The notes under the pieces: model-generated | Told to the model about the DNA's origin: nothing | Databases searched by the model: none | What the model saw: only the letters and a program-made list of their open reading frames with translations | Made by a program: the position numbers and the translations under genes | DNA from: Streptomyces sp. NBC_00690 | GTDB lineage: Bacteria > Actinomycetota > Actinomycetes > Streptomycetales > Streptomycetaceae | NCBI RefSeq assembly: GCF_036226685.1 | Contig: NZ_CP109009.1 | Span: 3,658,001-3,722,000 of the forward strand | Reading direction: 5' to 3' | DNA length: 64,000 nucleotides | Part shown: positions 26,249 to 35,102 of the stretch, in pieces | Numbering within the stretch: the first letter of the stretch is position 1 | Layout of the letters: the number at the start of each line of letters is the position of its first letter

Positions 26249-26281
26249 GGGCGCGATCCTACGAGGCTCGCGCCCATGGGC

Positions 26282-26749
26282 TCACCTGCGGTGGAAAGGG
26301 TGCAGCAGATCGGAGAGGTGCCAGTGGTGCTTGGCCTTCGCCGGGGTGCCCGACCGGTCCTGCCCAGCGGTGGCGCCCGCCCCGGGGTCCAGTTCGTCCT
26401 CGATCTCCCCCGGGCCGAGGGGTCCGGCCGTCGGGGAGTTGGGCGGCGACTTGCGCTGCCGTCCCGAGCGGGGACGGGTGGTGCTCATCGATCGGGCCAT
26501 CAGGTCCATGACCGACGAGACCTGTCCGGCCCGCATGATCCGTACGACGTGACCGCCGCAGTTCAGACACGTGGGGCTCGACAACGGGGACGGAACCCGT
26601 TCACCACCCGCGCGGTAGACGACGTACTCCTGTCCGTGGCTGTCGATGTGGTGCTCGATGTCGTACGCCTGTTCCCAGCCGTGTCCACAGCGCATACAGG
26701 CGAAGGCGTATGCCTCATGGACCCTGGCGGTGCCCGCGATCTCACTCAT
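26282..26749 (-). CDS. Conserved zinc-ribbon protein of unknown function
   Basis: The 155-residue product has two CxxC pairs about 45 residues apart (CMRCGHGWEQAYD and CLNCGGHVVRIMR), which together would form one zinc ribbon in the first 80 residues. The C-terminal half is polar and low in complexity (Pro/Gly/Ser, then a His/Trp-rich end KHHWHLSDLLHPFH). The ATG at 26749 has GAGGAG about eight bases upstream; the longer frame to 26800 is unlikely. It sits 33 bases upstream of tatD in the same direction. I do not recognise a function. Confidence 0.75.
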   Translation of the reverse strand: MSEIAGTARVHEAYAFACMRCGHGWEQAYDIEHHIDSHGQEYVVYRAGGERVPSPLSSPTCLNCGGHVVRIMRAGQVSSVMDLMARSMSTTRPRSGRQRKSPPNSPTAGPLGPGEIEDELDPGAGATAGQDRSGTPAKAKHHWHLSDLLHPFHRR

Positions 26750-26878
26750 GCCTGCTCCTCTCCACTGCCCCAGTGGACGCCCATTCCGGCGGGAGCGCAT
26801 CAGCGCCTGTCGAATAATGGAATGCTCTTTTGCCTTCCCATGCCCGGAGGGGTCTGAACACGGTCTGGGCTTTGCTTT

Positions 26879-27820
26879 CTACGGTAGTCCTTTACCGTCT
26901 GAGGGGACTGACCGAGCCGTGTTCTTTGCCGCCACGACGGCATCGAATACCTCCCGCTTGGGCACCCCGGCGGCGACCGCCACCGCTGCGATGGCCTCCT
27001 TGCGCCGCTCCCCCGCCTCCTCGCGCACCAGCACCCTGCGCACCAGTTCGTCGGGGTCGAGATCCCCGGGTGCGGCGTCCGGGGCGCCCTCCACCACGAC
27101 GGTGATCTCGCCACGCACTCCGTCGGCCGCCCAGGCGGCCAGTTCGGCGAGGCCGCCGCGCTTGATCTCCTCATAGGTCTTGGTCAACTCCCGGCACACC
27201 GCGGCCCGACGGCCCGCGCCGAACACCTCGGCCATGGCCGCGAGGGTGTCGTCGAGCCGGTGGGGGGCCTCGAAGTAGACGAGGGTGCGCCGCTCGGCCT
27301 GGTTCTCCTTGAGGCGGGCGAGGCGCTCGCCCGCCTTGCGCGGCAGGAAGCCCTCGAAGCAGAAGCGGTCCACCGGGAGGCCGGACAGGGCGAGCGCGGT
27401 GAGGACCGCGGAGGGGCCCGGCACGGCGGTGACCCGGATGTCCCGGGCCACGGCCGCCGCAACCAGCCGATAGCCGGGGTCGGACACGGACGGCATGCCG
27501 GCGTCGGTGACCAGCAGCACGCGCGCACCACCGGCGAGGGCCTCGACGAGCTCCGGGGTGCGGGCCGACTCATTGCCTTCGAAGTAGGAGACGACCCGGC
27601 CCTGGACCTGGATGCCGAGGGCCTGGGTGAGTCGGCGCAGCCGTCGGGTGTCCTCGGCGGCCACCACGTCGGCGCCCGCCAGTTCGGCGGCCAGCCGGGG
27701 CGGGGCGTCGGCGACATCGCCGATGGGGGTCCCGGCGAGGACCAGCAGTCCGGCCGAGGGGTCGGTCTGCTGCGGTCCGGGGGGAGTTTCACGAGGCGGC
27801 TCAGTCGTCACGCCGTCCAT
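26879..27820 (-). CDS. rsmI: 16S rRNA (cytidine(1402)-2'-O)-methyltransferase
   Basis: Tetrapyrrole-methylase-fold SAM enzyme that 2'-O-methylates C1402 in the decoding centre. The 313-residue protein has the RsmI signatures LAGTPIGDVADAPPRLA (about residues 28-44), AEDTRRLRRL, VTDAGMPSVSDPGY, VPGPSAVLTALALSGLP and YFEAPHRL. The N-terminal 22 residues are a Pro/Thr-rich extension; a GTG at 27811 is an alternative start. It diverges from the mannosyltransferase gene. Confidence 0.94.
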   Translation of the reverse strand: MDGVTTEPPRETPPGPQQTDPSAGLLVLAGTPIGDVADAPPRLAAELAGADVVAAEDTRRLRRLTQALGIQVQGRVVSYFEGNESARTPELVEALAGGARVLLVTDAGMPSVSDPGYRLVAAAVARDIRVTAVPGPSAVLTALALSGLPVDRFCFEGFLPRKAGERLARLKENQAERRTLVYFEAPHRLDDTLAAMAEVFGAGRRAAVCRELTKTYEEIKRGGLAELAAWAADGVRGEITVVVEGAPDAAPGDLDPDELVRRVLVREEAGERRKEAIAAVAVAAGVPKREVFDAVVAAKNTARSVPSDGKGLP

Positions 27821-28145
27821 TGTCCCAGCGTCGGCGCCGGTGTGAGCCCGCGCGGGCGGGTCAGGGCGTGATCTTCACCGGCACATCGGCTGACGCGTGT
27901 GATCTTCACGAGCACACCGGCGTGTGCGCGGGCGGGTCGGGAGCCTCGACGACTGTGGGGACCCTCACGCCGGTGCCGCCCGCGGTGGAGCACCCGGGGC
28001 GCCCCGAAAGCCGCGCAGCGGGGCGGGACCGCCCTGGTTCACCGGTCGTTGCCCCTCGCGTGGAACCCGTGTTCGTAGCGACGGCGCACCCCGAGCATGG
28101 GGACGGACGCACACCCAGGTCGGTCTCGTTCCCTACGATGGCGCG
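27821..28145. other. Intergenic region between rsmI and pmt with a direct repeat
   Basis: 325 bases between divergent starts, holding the promoters of both genes. An 11-base direct repeat GTGATCTTCAC occurs at 27868-27878 and 27899-27909, 31 bases apart, each followed by GAGCAC or GGCAC. No gene is supported. Confidence 0.5.
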
Positions 28146-29870
28146 GTGACCAGTACCGCGCCACAGACCGTCCCGGGCAAGGACGCCGACGAACAGCCGT
28201 CCGGCTGGCAGCAGCGTCTGCGCAGATTCGGCTATGTGCCCCGTCCCGTGATCGGGCTGCGCGAACGCCTGGTGCCCCCCTACACCCGCCCTTCCGAACG
28301 GGTCTGGCCGGTGTTCGGCATCCGACCGGAGCGGGTGAACGCGCTGCTGCGGGCCTCCGCCTGGGGCGGCCCGCTGCTCGTGGCACTGGTCGCCGGCCTG
28401 CTGAGGTTCTGGAACCTGGGCAAGCCGAACGCGGTGATATTCGACGAGACGTACTACGCCAAGGACGCGTGGGCGCTGATCAACCAGGGGTACGAGGGCA
28501 GCTGGCCCAAGGACATCGACAAGAAGATCCTCCGGGACCCCTCGTCCGTCGACATCCCCGTCGATCCCGGTTATGTGGTGCATCCGCCGGTCGGCAAGTG
28601 GATCATCGGCATCGGCGAGAAGCTGTTCGACTTCACCCCCTTCGGCTGGCGCTTCATGGTGGCCGTGCTGGGCACGCTGTCGGTGCTGATGATCTGTCGC
28701 ATCGGTCGCAGGCTGTTCCGCTCGACCTTCCTCGGCTGTCTCGCGGGTCTGCTGCTCGCCGTGGACGGACTTCACTTCGTGATGAGTCGTACGGCCCTGC
28801 TCGACCTGGTGCTGATGTTCTTCGTGGTCGCGGCCTTCGGGTGTCTGCTGCTCGACCGGGACTGGGCACGGTCCAAACTCGCGGCGGCACTGCCTTTGGA
28901 CGAGAACGATGTGCTGCACCCCGATCGACGGATCGCGGAGACCCTGCGGCTCGGCTGGCGGCCCTGGCGGATCGCGGCCGGTGTGATGCTGGGACTGGCC
29001 GCGGGCACCAAGTGGAACGGCCTCTATGTGATGGTCGCGTTCTGCGTGATGGCGGTGCTGTGGGACGTGGGCGCCCGGCGCACCGCGGGTGCGGTGCGAC
29101 CGTACCTCGCCGTGATCAAGCGCGATCTGCTGCCCGCGTTCGTCTCCACCGTGCCGGTGGCGATCGTGACCTACATCGCCTCCTGGTCGGGTTGGATCTT
29201 CACGGACAAGGGCTACTTCCGGGACTGGGCCGAGAAAGACGGCAACGACTCCTCCTGGGACTGGCTCCTGCCCGATTGGCTGCGCAGCCTCTGGCACTAC
29301 GAGAACGAGGTGTACGACTTCCACGTCTCCTTGACGTCGGGACACACCTACGAGTCGAACCCATGGAGCTGGATCGTCCTCGGCCGCCCGGTCTCCTACT
29401 ACTACGAGGACCCCAAGGCCGGTGAACAGGGCTGCCCCGCCGACGCCGCCGACAAGTGCGCGAGCGAGGTGCTGGCGCTCGGCACTCCGCTGCTGTGGTG
29501 GGCGGCGTGTTTCGCCATCTGCTACGTCCTGTGGCGCTGGTTCTTCCGCCGCGACTGGCGGGCCGGGGCGATCGCGTGCGCCATCGCGGCCGGTTGGGTG
29601 CCGTGGTTCCTCTACCAGGAACGCACGATCTTCCTGTTCTACGCGGTCGTCTTCGTGCCGTTCCTGTGTCTTGCGGTGGCGATGATGATCGGCGCGATCC
29701 TCGGCCCGCCGGGCTCGGACGAACGTCGGCGGGCGATCGGGGCGATCGGCGCCGGAGTGTTGGTGCTGCTGATCATCTGGAACTTCATCTACTTCCATCC
29801 CCTCTACACCGGCACCCCGATCCCGGTGGAGGACTGGCGCGATCGGATGTGGCTGGACACCTGGGTCTGA
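28146..29870 (+). CDS. pmt: Dolichyl-phosphate-mannose-type protein O-mannosyltransferase
   Basis: Polytopic GT39 enzyme that transfers mannose from polyprenyl-phosphate mannose to Ser/Thr of secreted proteins during Sec export. The 574-residue protein has about ten membrane segments. The first outer loop carries FDETYYAKDAW, the Asp-Glu pair typical of the catalytic site in the PMT family, and HPPVGKW is the second family motif. In S. coelicolor the equivalent enzyme glycosylates PstS and is needed for phage phiC31 infection (established knowledge, applied by homology). The start is a GTG at 28146; the frame is open further upstream but not conserved-looking. Confidence 0.92.
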   Translation: MTSTAPQTVPGKDADEQPSGWQQRLRRFGYVPRPVIGLRERLVPPYTRPSERVWPVFGIRPERVNALLRASAWGGPLLVALVAGLLRFWNLGKPNAVIFDETYYAKDAWALINQGYEGSWPKDIDKKILRDPSSVDIPVDPGYVVHPPVGKWIIGIGEKLFDFTPFGWRFMVAVLGTLSVLMICRIGRRLFRSTFLGCLAGLLLAVDGLHFVMSRTALLDLVLMFFVVAAFGCLLLDRDWARSKLAAALPLDENDVLHPDRRIAETLRLGWRPWRIAAGVMLGLAAGTKWNGLYVMVAFCVMAVLWDVGARRTAGAVRPYLAVIKRDLLPAFVSTVPVAIVTYIASWSGWIFTDKGYFRDWAEKDGNDSSWDWLLPDWLRSLWHYENEVYDFHVSLTSGHTYESNPWSWIVLGRPVSYYYEDPKAGEQGCPADAADKCASEVLALGTPLLWWAACFAICYVLWRWFFRRDWRAGAIACAIAAGWVPWFLYQERTIFLFYAVVFVPFLCLAVAMMIGAILGPPGSDERRRAIGAIGAGVLVLLIIWNFIYFHPLYTGTPIPVEDWRDRMWLDTWV

Positions 29871-30194
29871 CGCACCCTCGGCCCTGAGGACAGCGGCTCC
29901 CGGCCACCGAGCGGGAGAGGCTGCCGGGACGGGTGGGGTTTCGCCCTTGCCTTGCCGTGCGCCCCACGCGCCGCTCAGCGGCTTTAGGTGGCCTTTATCG
30001 AAAATCGACTGACCAGGCTGAACGTCGGATTTTGAGAAGATCAGGACACGGGACGGTCACGAAGTGTCCCGCCATGTCACGGGACGGCAGCCAACTGGAC
30101 AAATGTCTTGACCCGCTCACTTCAAGCCCCCTACGTTTCGGCTGGCCTAGTCCATCGGGACGGGCCTCCGTCGCAGTCCTATGGGGGGACGAAC
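29871..30194 (+). promoter_or_regulatory. pmt-DUF805 intergenic region: weak hairpin, CACGGGACGG repeat, promoter
   Basis: Just after the pmt stop is an imperfect hairpin (29891-29922). At 30047-30056 and 30078-30087 a ten-base direct repeat CACGGGACGG occurs with 31-base spacing, interleaved with complementary GTGTCC/GTCCCG elements so that alternative hairpins can form. A promoter follows: TTGACC at 30108-30113 and TACGTT at 30132-30137, spacing 18, placing the start near 30144. Confidence 0.5.
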
Positions 30195-30548
30195 GTGAAT
30201 TACTACCTGGACGTCGTCAAGCAGTACGCAGTGTTCAGCGGCCGTGCGCGCCGCAAGGAATACTGGATGTTCTTCCTGATCAACTTTGTGATCAGCATCG
30301 TCCTGTCGATCATTGAAGCGGTGGCGGGCATCTCGCCGTTCCTCTCCTTGATCTACGGCCTGGCCATCCTGCTGCCGAGCATCGGTGTAGGAATCCGGCG
30401 GCTCCACGACACCGACCGCTCCGGCTGGTGGCTGCTGATCGCCCTGGTGCCGCTCGTCGGATTCATCATCCTCCTCGTCTTCAACTGCCTTGAGGGCCAG
30501 CGTCACGACAACAAGTACGGACCCGACCCCAAGGCGGGCGGGTACTAG
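30195..30548 (+). CDS. DUF805 membrane protein
   Basis: The 117-residue protein has the full DUF805 pattern: an N-terminal FSGRARRKEYWMFFLIN (about residues 13-29), three to four hydrophobic segments, and RRLHDTDRSGWW followed by a final helix and a polar GPDPKAGGY tail. The function of the family is not established. The GTG at 30195 lies six bases after a G-run (30183-30188) and gives the family-typical start VNYYLDVVKQYAVFSG. A promoter is seen upstream and a strong hairpin downstream, so it is a single-gene unit. Confidence 0.88.
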   Translation: MNYYLDVVKQYAVFSGRARRKEYWMFFLINFVISIVLSIIEAVAGISPFLSLIYGLAILLPSIGVGIRRLHDTDRSGWWLLIALVPLVGFIILLVFNCLEGQRHDNKYGPDPKAGGY

Positions 30549-30557
30549 ACCACGTAC

Positions 30558-30596
30558 GTGCCGGCTGGTCGGGACCGCTCCCCGACCGGCCGGCAC
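30558..30596. terminator. Bidirectional terminator after the DUF805 gene
   Basis: A 16-bp stem with one wobble (30558-30573 with 30581-30596) and a seven-base loop, followed by TTTG. It lies between convergent genes. Confidence 0.8.
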
Positions 30597-30703
30597 TTTG
30601 CTGTCCGCCCCCTGCCCCTGCCTTCCGCGAACGCCTTGACGTCCCCGCCGTGCCTCGCGTCGAGCGTTCACGCCGTGGAGGGGGCTGGCCCCCCGCAACG
30701 TCG

Positions 30704-31132
30704 TCAATCGGTCAGCCCGGCGACGGCATTCACCTTTGCGACCCGGACCCTGACGGTCAGTTCGTCCGGCCCGCTGTTGCGCCGCCCGAAGTCCTCGGCC
30801 TGGTCCTCGCCCATATAGCGGGCGGCGATCCGTGTCGCCCAGTGCAGGGCCTGCTCCTCGTCCTCGCTGACCTCCGCCTGCCCCTGGAGGAGCACGAAGG
30901 CGAACGGCGGTTCATCGTCCTCGATGCAGATCGCGACCCGGCCGTCCCGGCGCAGACTGCGGCCCTTGACCGACTCCTTGCTGGTGTTGAACACCAGTTC
31001 GTCGCCGTCCAGGAGGAACCACACGGGTGCGACATGGGGGCTACCGTCGACCCGTACGGTGGAGAGCTTCGCGGTGCGGGTGCCCTCCGAGACGAACTTC
31101 CGCCACTCGTGCTTCGTCATCGTCTTCGCCAT
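30704..31132 (-). CDS. PPOX-class F420-dependent oxidoreductase
   Basis: Split-beta-barrel flavin/deazaflavin reductase of 142 residues. The pattern GTRTAKLSTVRVDGSPHVAPVWF near the N-terminus, FNTSKESVKGRSLRRDGRVAICIED and a C-terminal TVRVRVAKVNAVAGL strand match PPOX-class F420-dependent enzymes. Such proteins reduce small conjugated substrates using F420H2; the substrate is unknown. The ATG at 31132 opens MAKTMTKHEWRKFVSEG. The longer frame to 31294 lacks family character. It faces the DUF805 gene and diverges from the penicillin-binding protein gene. Confidence 0.88.
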   Translation of the reverse strand: MAKTMTKHEWRKFVSEGTRTAKLSTVRVDGSPHVAPVWFLLDGDELVFNTSKESVKGRSLRRDGRVAICIEDDEPPFAFVLLQGQAEVSEDEEQALHWATRIAARYMGEDQAEDFGRRNSGPDELTVRVRVAKVNAVAGLTD

Positions 31133-31301
31133 TGCCCCATCTTCGGGCCAGGGGCGTCGGGTGGCCGGTCCGGCACGCCGGGGCTCATGCTCAGGTGCCC
31201 ACCAGGGTGCTCCCGGAGGGAAAAGCTCCACTGTCGCGTTCCCGTAACAGTCCTGGGGGACCGTCAGGGAGGTCCCGTAGGGTGCATGAGACATCCATTT
31301 T

Positions 31302-31317
31302 CTTGAACATGTTCAAG
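31302..31317. promoter_or_regulatory. Perfect 16-base palindrome upstream of the PBP gene
   Basis: CTTGAACATGTTCAAG is its own reverse complement and lies 25 bases before the PBP start codon, between two divergent genes. It contains GAAC-N2-GTTC, not the GAAC-N4-GTTC spacing of a LexA box. A candidate operator of unknown regulator. Confidence 0.55.
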
Positions 31318-31342
31318 GGCTTCTGAGAAGGGACCGCGCCAG

Positions 31343-32971
31343 ATGCGCAGCGGAGTGAAGGTCGCCGTCATCGGCGGAGCATTCGTCCTGGTCGCCACCG
31401 GCGTGGGATACGGCGGCTACACGCTGCTCTTCGACGACGACCCCACCTCCACGATGTCCGCGCCCAAGCGCAAGACCGGGCCGCCGGACCCGACCGAGAT
31501 CGACCGGACGTCCAAGGCGTTCCTGGCGGCCTGGGCCGCGGGCAACGCCAAGGAAGCGGCCCAACTGACCAACAATCCGGTCGAGGCGGAACCACTGCTC
31601 GCCGGATACCGGGCGGACGCGAAGGTCAGCAAGACCGTCATCACCCCGCAGGCGCCCACCGGCGCGAAGGTGCCCTTCAGTGTGACGTCGACCGTCACCC
31701 ACGGCGCCGTCAGCAAGCCCTGGTCGTACTCCTCGTACCTCCAGGTCGTCCGGGGGCTGAGCACCGGCAAGCCGCTGGTCGAGTGGACACCGGCCGTGCT
31801 GCACCCCAAGCTCCAGAAGGGGACGAGCCTGAAGACCGGGCCGACGACGGCCGCCCCGGTGACGGCGGTGGACCACAGCGGCCGTGAGCTGTCGCGCGAG
31901 GAGTACCCCTCGCTGGGACCGTTGTTGGACGCCCTGCGCAAGAAGTACGGGAAGGTCGCCGGCGGCACCCCCGGAGTGGAGTTGGTCATCACCTCCACCG
32001 ATCCGAACGCGGCCGACCAGACCCTGTTGCCCATCAGCGAGGGCACACCGGGCAAGCTGCGCACCGCCCTCGACGCCGATGTGCAGGCGGCGGCGGAGGC
32101 AGCGGTGAAGCAGCACGACTCGGCGTCCCTCGTGGCGATCAAACCGAGCACGGGAGAGATCCGGGCGATCGCCAACAGCCCAGCCGGCGGCTACAACACG
32201 GCGATGCTGGGCGCCCAGGCCCCCGGCTCCACGATGAAGATCGTCACCGCGGCGATGATGCTGGACAAGGGCCTCGTCGACGGCCCCGCGTCGAAGGTCG
32301 AGTGTCCGGCGACCGTGCAGTGGATGGGCCGGACCTTCGAGAACCTCGAACGCTTCTCCATCCCCGACAGCACCTTCAAGGACAGTTTCCGCCGCTCCTG
32401 CAACACCACCTTCATCAAGGCGGTGAAGCCGCTGGACGAGCGCGGCGAATCCGGTACGGCACTGGGCGAGACGGCGCGCAAGTTCTTCGGCATCGGTCTG
32501 GAGTGGAAGACCGGCGTGGCCACCTTCGACGGCAAGGTGCCCGAGTCCGACGGCACCGAGACCGCGGCCTCCTACATCGGACAGGGCAAGATCACCATGA
32601 ACGCGCTCACCATGGCCTCGGTGTCCGCGACCGTGAAGGACGGCGGATTCCGCCAGCCCGTGCTGGTGCCCCCGTCGCTCGATGACCGCGAACTGGCCAC
32701 CGCCGAGCGGATGCCCGGCTCGATGTCGGCAGCCCTGCGGGAGATGATGGCGGCCACCGCCCAGTCCGGCTCCGGGCGGGCCGCGATGATTTCGGTGCAG
32801 GGGAACAAGGGCGCGAAGACGGGCTCGGCCGAGGTCGACGGCCAGGGGAAGTCCAACAGTTGGTTCACCGCGTACGCGGGGGACCTCGCGGTCGCGGCCG
32901 TGGTGCAGTCCGGCGGTCGTGGTGGCGAAGCAGCGGGCCCGGTGGTGGCGAAGGTCCTCAACGCACGGTGA
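31343..32971 (+). CDS. Penicillin-binding protein (transpeptidase with NTF2-like N-domain)
   Basis: The 542-residue protein has an uncleaved N-terminal membrane anchor (about 7-29), an NTF2-like MecA_N domain (about 50-165), and a transpeptidase domain (about 230-540) with all three active-site motifs: STMK (nucleophile Ser), SCN and KTGSAE. Class B type: no glycosyltransferase domain. It crosslinks peptidoglycan outside the membrane. In S. coelicolor this neighbourhood contains cell-wall-stress genes controlled by SigE (memory; no SigE promoter was verified here). The ATG at 31343 follows a GAGAAGGGA element. A perfect palindrome lies just upstream. Confidence 0.93.
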   Translation: MRSGVKVAVIGGAFVLVATGVGYGGYTLLFDDDPTSTMSAPKRKTGPPDPTEIDRTSKAFLAAWAAGNAKEAAQLTNNPVEAEPLLAGYRADAKVSKTVITPQAPTGAKVPFSVTSTVTHGAVSKPWSYSSYLQVVRGLSTGKPLVEWTPAVLHPKLQKGTSLKTGPTTAAPVTAVDHSGRELSREEYPSLGPLLDALRKKYGKVAGGTPGVELVITSTDPNAADQTLLPISEGTPGKLRTALDADVQAAAEAAVKQHDSASLVAIKPSTGEIRAIANSPAGGYNTAMLGAQAPGSTMKIVTAAMMLDKGLVDGPASKVECPATVQWMGRTFENLERFSIPDSTFKDSFRRSCNTTFIKAVKPLDERGESGTALGETARKFFGIGLEWKTGVATFDGKVPESDGTETAASYIGQGKITMNALTMASVSATVKDGGFRQPVLVPPSLDDRELATAERMPGSMSAALREMMAATAQSGSGRAAMISVQGNKGAKTGSAEVDGQGKSNSWFTAYAGDLAVAAVVQSGGRGGEAAGPVVAKVLNAR

Positions 32972-33028
32972 CGCGGGTCGCCCGGGCAACCCCTCCCGTG
33001 TCCGTACGACTACCGCTAGCGTGCGGCC

Positions 33029-33517
33029 ATGAGCACCCCAGAGACCCAAGCCCACCCCCGTTTCGCCGAGGCCCTGCACACGCTGGGCCTCGACGTCGAG
33101 GTACGCCGCTTCCCCGACGCCACCCGCACGGCCGCCCAGGCCGCGACCGCCATCGGCTGCGATGTCAGCGAGATCGTCAAGTCACTGGTCTTCGCGGCCG
33201 ACGGAGTGCCGGTTCTGGTGTTGATGGACGGCTCCTCACGGGTGGACGTGGAGCGGGTACGCGAGGAGTTGGGCGTCGGGTCCGTGCAGCGTGCGGACGC
33301 CGATCTGGTGCGCCGGACCACCGGGTACGCCATCGGTGGTGTACCGCCGTTCGGCCATTCCACGAAGACCCGGGTCCTGGCGGACCGCGCCCTGTTGAAT
33401 CACGATGTCGTCTGGGCAGCGGCGGGCACTCCCCACACCGTCTTCGCGATGGACCCTAAGACACTGGTCTCCCACGCGGGCGGCGAACTGGTGGACGTAC
33501 GCGAGCGCACCGCGTGA
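33029..33517 (+). CDS. YbaK/EbsC-family aminoacyl-tRNA deacylase-like protein
   Basis: The 162-residue protein matches the YbaK/ProX fold: EVRRFPDATRTAAQAATAIGCDVSEIVKSLVF with the catalytic-site Lys of IVKSL, VLVLMDGSSRVDVERV, TGYAIGGVPPFGH and VWAAAGTPHTVFAMDP. Family members hydrolyse mischarged tRNAs such as Cys-tRNA(Pro) or Ala-tRNA(Pro); the preferred substrate of this branch is not known. It starts 57 bases after the PBP stop and is followed 34 bases later by the EamA gene, so the three may be co-transcribed. Confidence 0.92.
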   Translation: MSTPETQAHPRFAEALHTLGLDVEVRRFPDATRTAAQAATAIGCDVSEIVKSLVFAADGVPVLVLMDGSSRVDVERVREELGVGSVQRADADLVRRTTGYAIGGVPPFGHSTKTRVLADRALLNHDVVWAAAGTPHTVFAMDPKTLVSHAGGELVDVRERTA

Positions 33518-33551
33518 ACACCGCCGCCCGCGGTCGAGACGAGTGCGGCAC

Positions 33552-34403
33552 ATGACCCCGCTGGTGATCTCCGCGGTGCTGCTGGCAGCGGTCACCCACG
33601 CCACGTGGAACGCCATGGCGCACGCGGTGAAGGACCGGTTCGCGGCCTTCACCCTGCTCGTCGGGGGCTCGGCGCTGGTGGGAGCCGTCCTGGTCTGCTT
33701 CACCGGACCGCCGAAGGCCGAGGCGTGGCCCTATCTGATCGCATCGGCGCTGCTGCACCTCGGGTATCAGGTACTGCTGTTCAAGTCGTTCAGCCTGGGC
33801 GACTTCGGTCAGATGTATCCGATCGCCCGCGGGACTGCGCCGCTGGTCGTGTTCGTACTCGCCGCGGGTTTCCTCGACGAGCAGTTGACCGGCTGGCAAC
33901 TGGCGGGCCTGGTGCCGGCGGTGGCGGGGCTCGTCGGAATCGCCCTGTGGGGCATCAAGGGTTCCACCGTCCGCCCACAGTGGCCCGCCCTCCTCGCCGC
34001 CCTGGCGACGGGCCTCTCCATCGCCGCGTACACGGTGGTCGACGGCGCCGGAGTACGGGCCTCCGGCTCAACGTTGAGCTATATCGCCTGGCTCACGCTC
34101 CTCCAGGGCGCCCTGATCCCGTTCTACGCCCTTGCCACCCGGGGCCGTGACCTGCTGCCCCGACTGCGGCCCCACGCGGCCCGCGGGCTGCTCGGTGCGG
34201 CCCTGTCGATGGTGGCGTACGCCCTGGTGCTGTGGGCCCAGACCAGAGCCCCGCTGGCGACGGTCGCGGCGCTCCGCGAGTCCTCGATCATCGCGGGTGC
34301 GGCCATAGGAGCCCTGTTCTTCAAGGAACGCTTCGGCGGCCCGCGCCTGGTGGCAGCGGGACTGATGGTGGTGGGGATCGGACTGATGCTGCAAGCGGGC
34401 TGA
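33552..34403 (+). CDS. EamA/DMT-superfamily transporter
   Basis: The 283-residue protein contains ten hydrophobic segments arranged as two five-helix repeats, the EamA layout: segments such as ISAVLLAAVTHATWNAMAHA at the start and LVAAGLMVVGIGLMLQAG at the end, with the RESSIIAGAAIGALFFKERF motif in the second repeat typical of drug/metabolite exporters. Substrate unknown; metabolite efflux is likely. The ATG at 33552 is chosen because it starts the first helix. Confidence 0.9.
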   Translation: MTPLVISAVLLAAVTHATWNAMAHAVKDRFAAFTLLVGGSALVGAVLVCFTGPPKAEAWPYLIASALLHLGYQVLLFKSFSLGDFGQMYPIARGTAPLVVFVLAAGFLDEQLTGWQLAGLVPAVAGLVGIALWGIKGSTVRPQWPALLAALATGLSIAAYTVVDGAGVRASGSTLSYIAWLTLLQGALIPFYALATRGRDLLPRLRPHAARGLLGAALSMVAYALVLWAQTRAPLATVAALRESSIIAGAAIGALFFKERFGGPRLVAAGLMVVGIGLMLQAG

Positions 34404-34531
34404 GCGGGGGGCTGCGGACCGGAAGCCACCAAGCCGGCCTCAGCCAGTGGGCACCGCACGGAGTGCGGCTGCACTCAGTACGGCTGCACGGACCCGGCGG
34501 TTGTCAGTGGCAGGCGTTAGCGTCGTTGAGC

Positions 34532-34960
34532 ATGACCGCACGCTTTGATCTGACCCTTGACTGCCACAACGCACCAGAGTTGGCCGTGTTCTGGAAGCTC
34601 GCCCTCGGGTACATCGACGAGCCGCCGCCACCGCCCTTCAAGACCCGGGAGGAGTGGGCCGCCCACTTCGACCCCGATGGTGATAACTCCGACGACGCCG
34701 GGGAGTGGCTCTGCGACCCCGAGGGGATCGGGCCACGGCTGTCGATCCTGAAGGTGCCCGAGCCCAAGATCGCGAAGAACCGGCTGCACATCGACATCCG
34801 ACTGTCCGGGGACGGTACGGCCGATGAGCGGTGGGAGCGCATCAAGGTCGAGTCGCGCAGACTGGTTTCGGCGGGGGCGAGGGTGCTGACGGAGGTGGAC
34901 GGATATCACATGGTGATGGCCGACCCCGAGGACAATGAGTTCTGCATCTCCACCAGTTAG
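34532..34960 (+). CDS. VOC-superfamily (glyoxalase-like) protein
   Basis: The 142-residue protein begins RFDLTLDCHNAPELAVFWKLALGY, the first beta-alpha-beta unit of a vicinal-oxygen-chelate fold, and ends GARVLTEVDGYHMVMADPEDNEFCI, the typical final unit with a metal-ligand Glu position. The middle HIDIRLSGDG repeats the first unit. These proteins are often metal-dependent lyases or antibiotic-binding proteins; nothing points to one function here. The ATG at 34532 is used because the fold begins there. Confidence 0.88.
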   Translation: MTARFDLTLDCHNAPELAVFWKLALGYIDEPPPPPFKTREEWAAHFDPDGDNSDDAGEWLCDPEGIGPRLSILKVPEPKIAKNRLHIDIRLSGDGTADERWERIKVESRRLVSAGARVLTEVDGYHMVMADPEDNEFCISTS

Positions 34961-34966
34961 CTCGTC

Positions 34967-34994
34967 TTCTCGGGGCTCCCTTCGGTACCGAGAA
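34967..34994. terminator. Hairpin between the VOC and SDR genes
   Basis: TTCTCGG (34967-34973) pairs with CCGAGAA (34988-34994) around a 14-base loop, then AAAACGACG that can add pairs with CGTC outside. It lies just after the VOC stop, between convergent genes. Confidence 0.6.
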
Positions 34995-35102
34995 AACGAC
35001 GCACCCCGCGCACACCTCGCCCACCAGCCGCCAGGCCCAGCGCTCCGGGCAGTACGCACCAGGCCGGGAGCGTGCTTGGCGGTGAGGCCGGAGGCTGGGG
35101 GC

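Noticed and set aside
31302..31317. LexA/SOS box upstream of the PBP gene
   Set aside because: The GAAC and GTTC halves are two bases apart rather than four.
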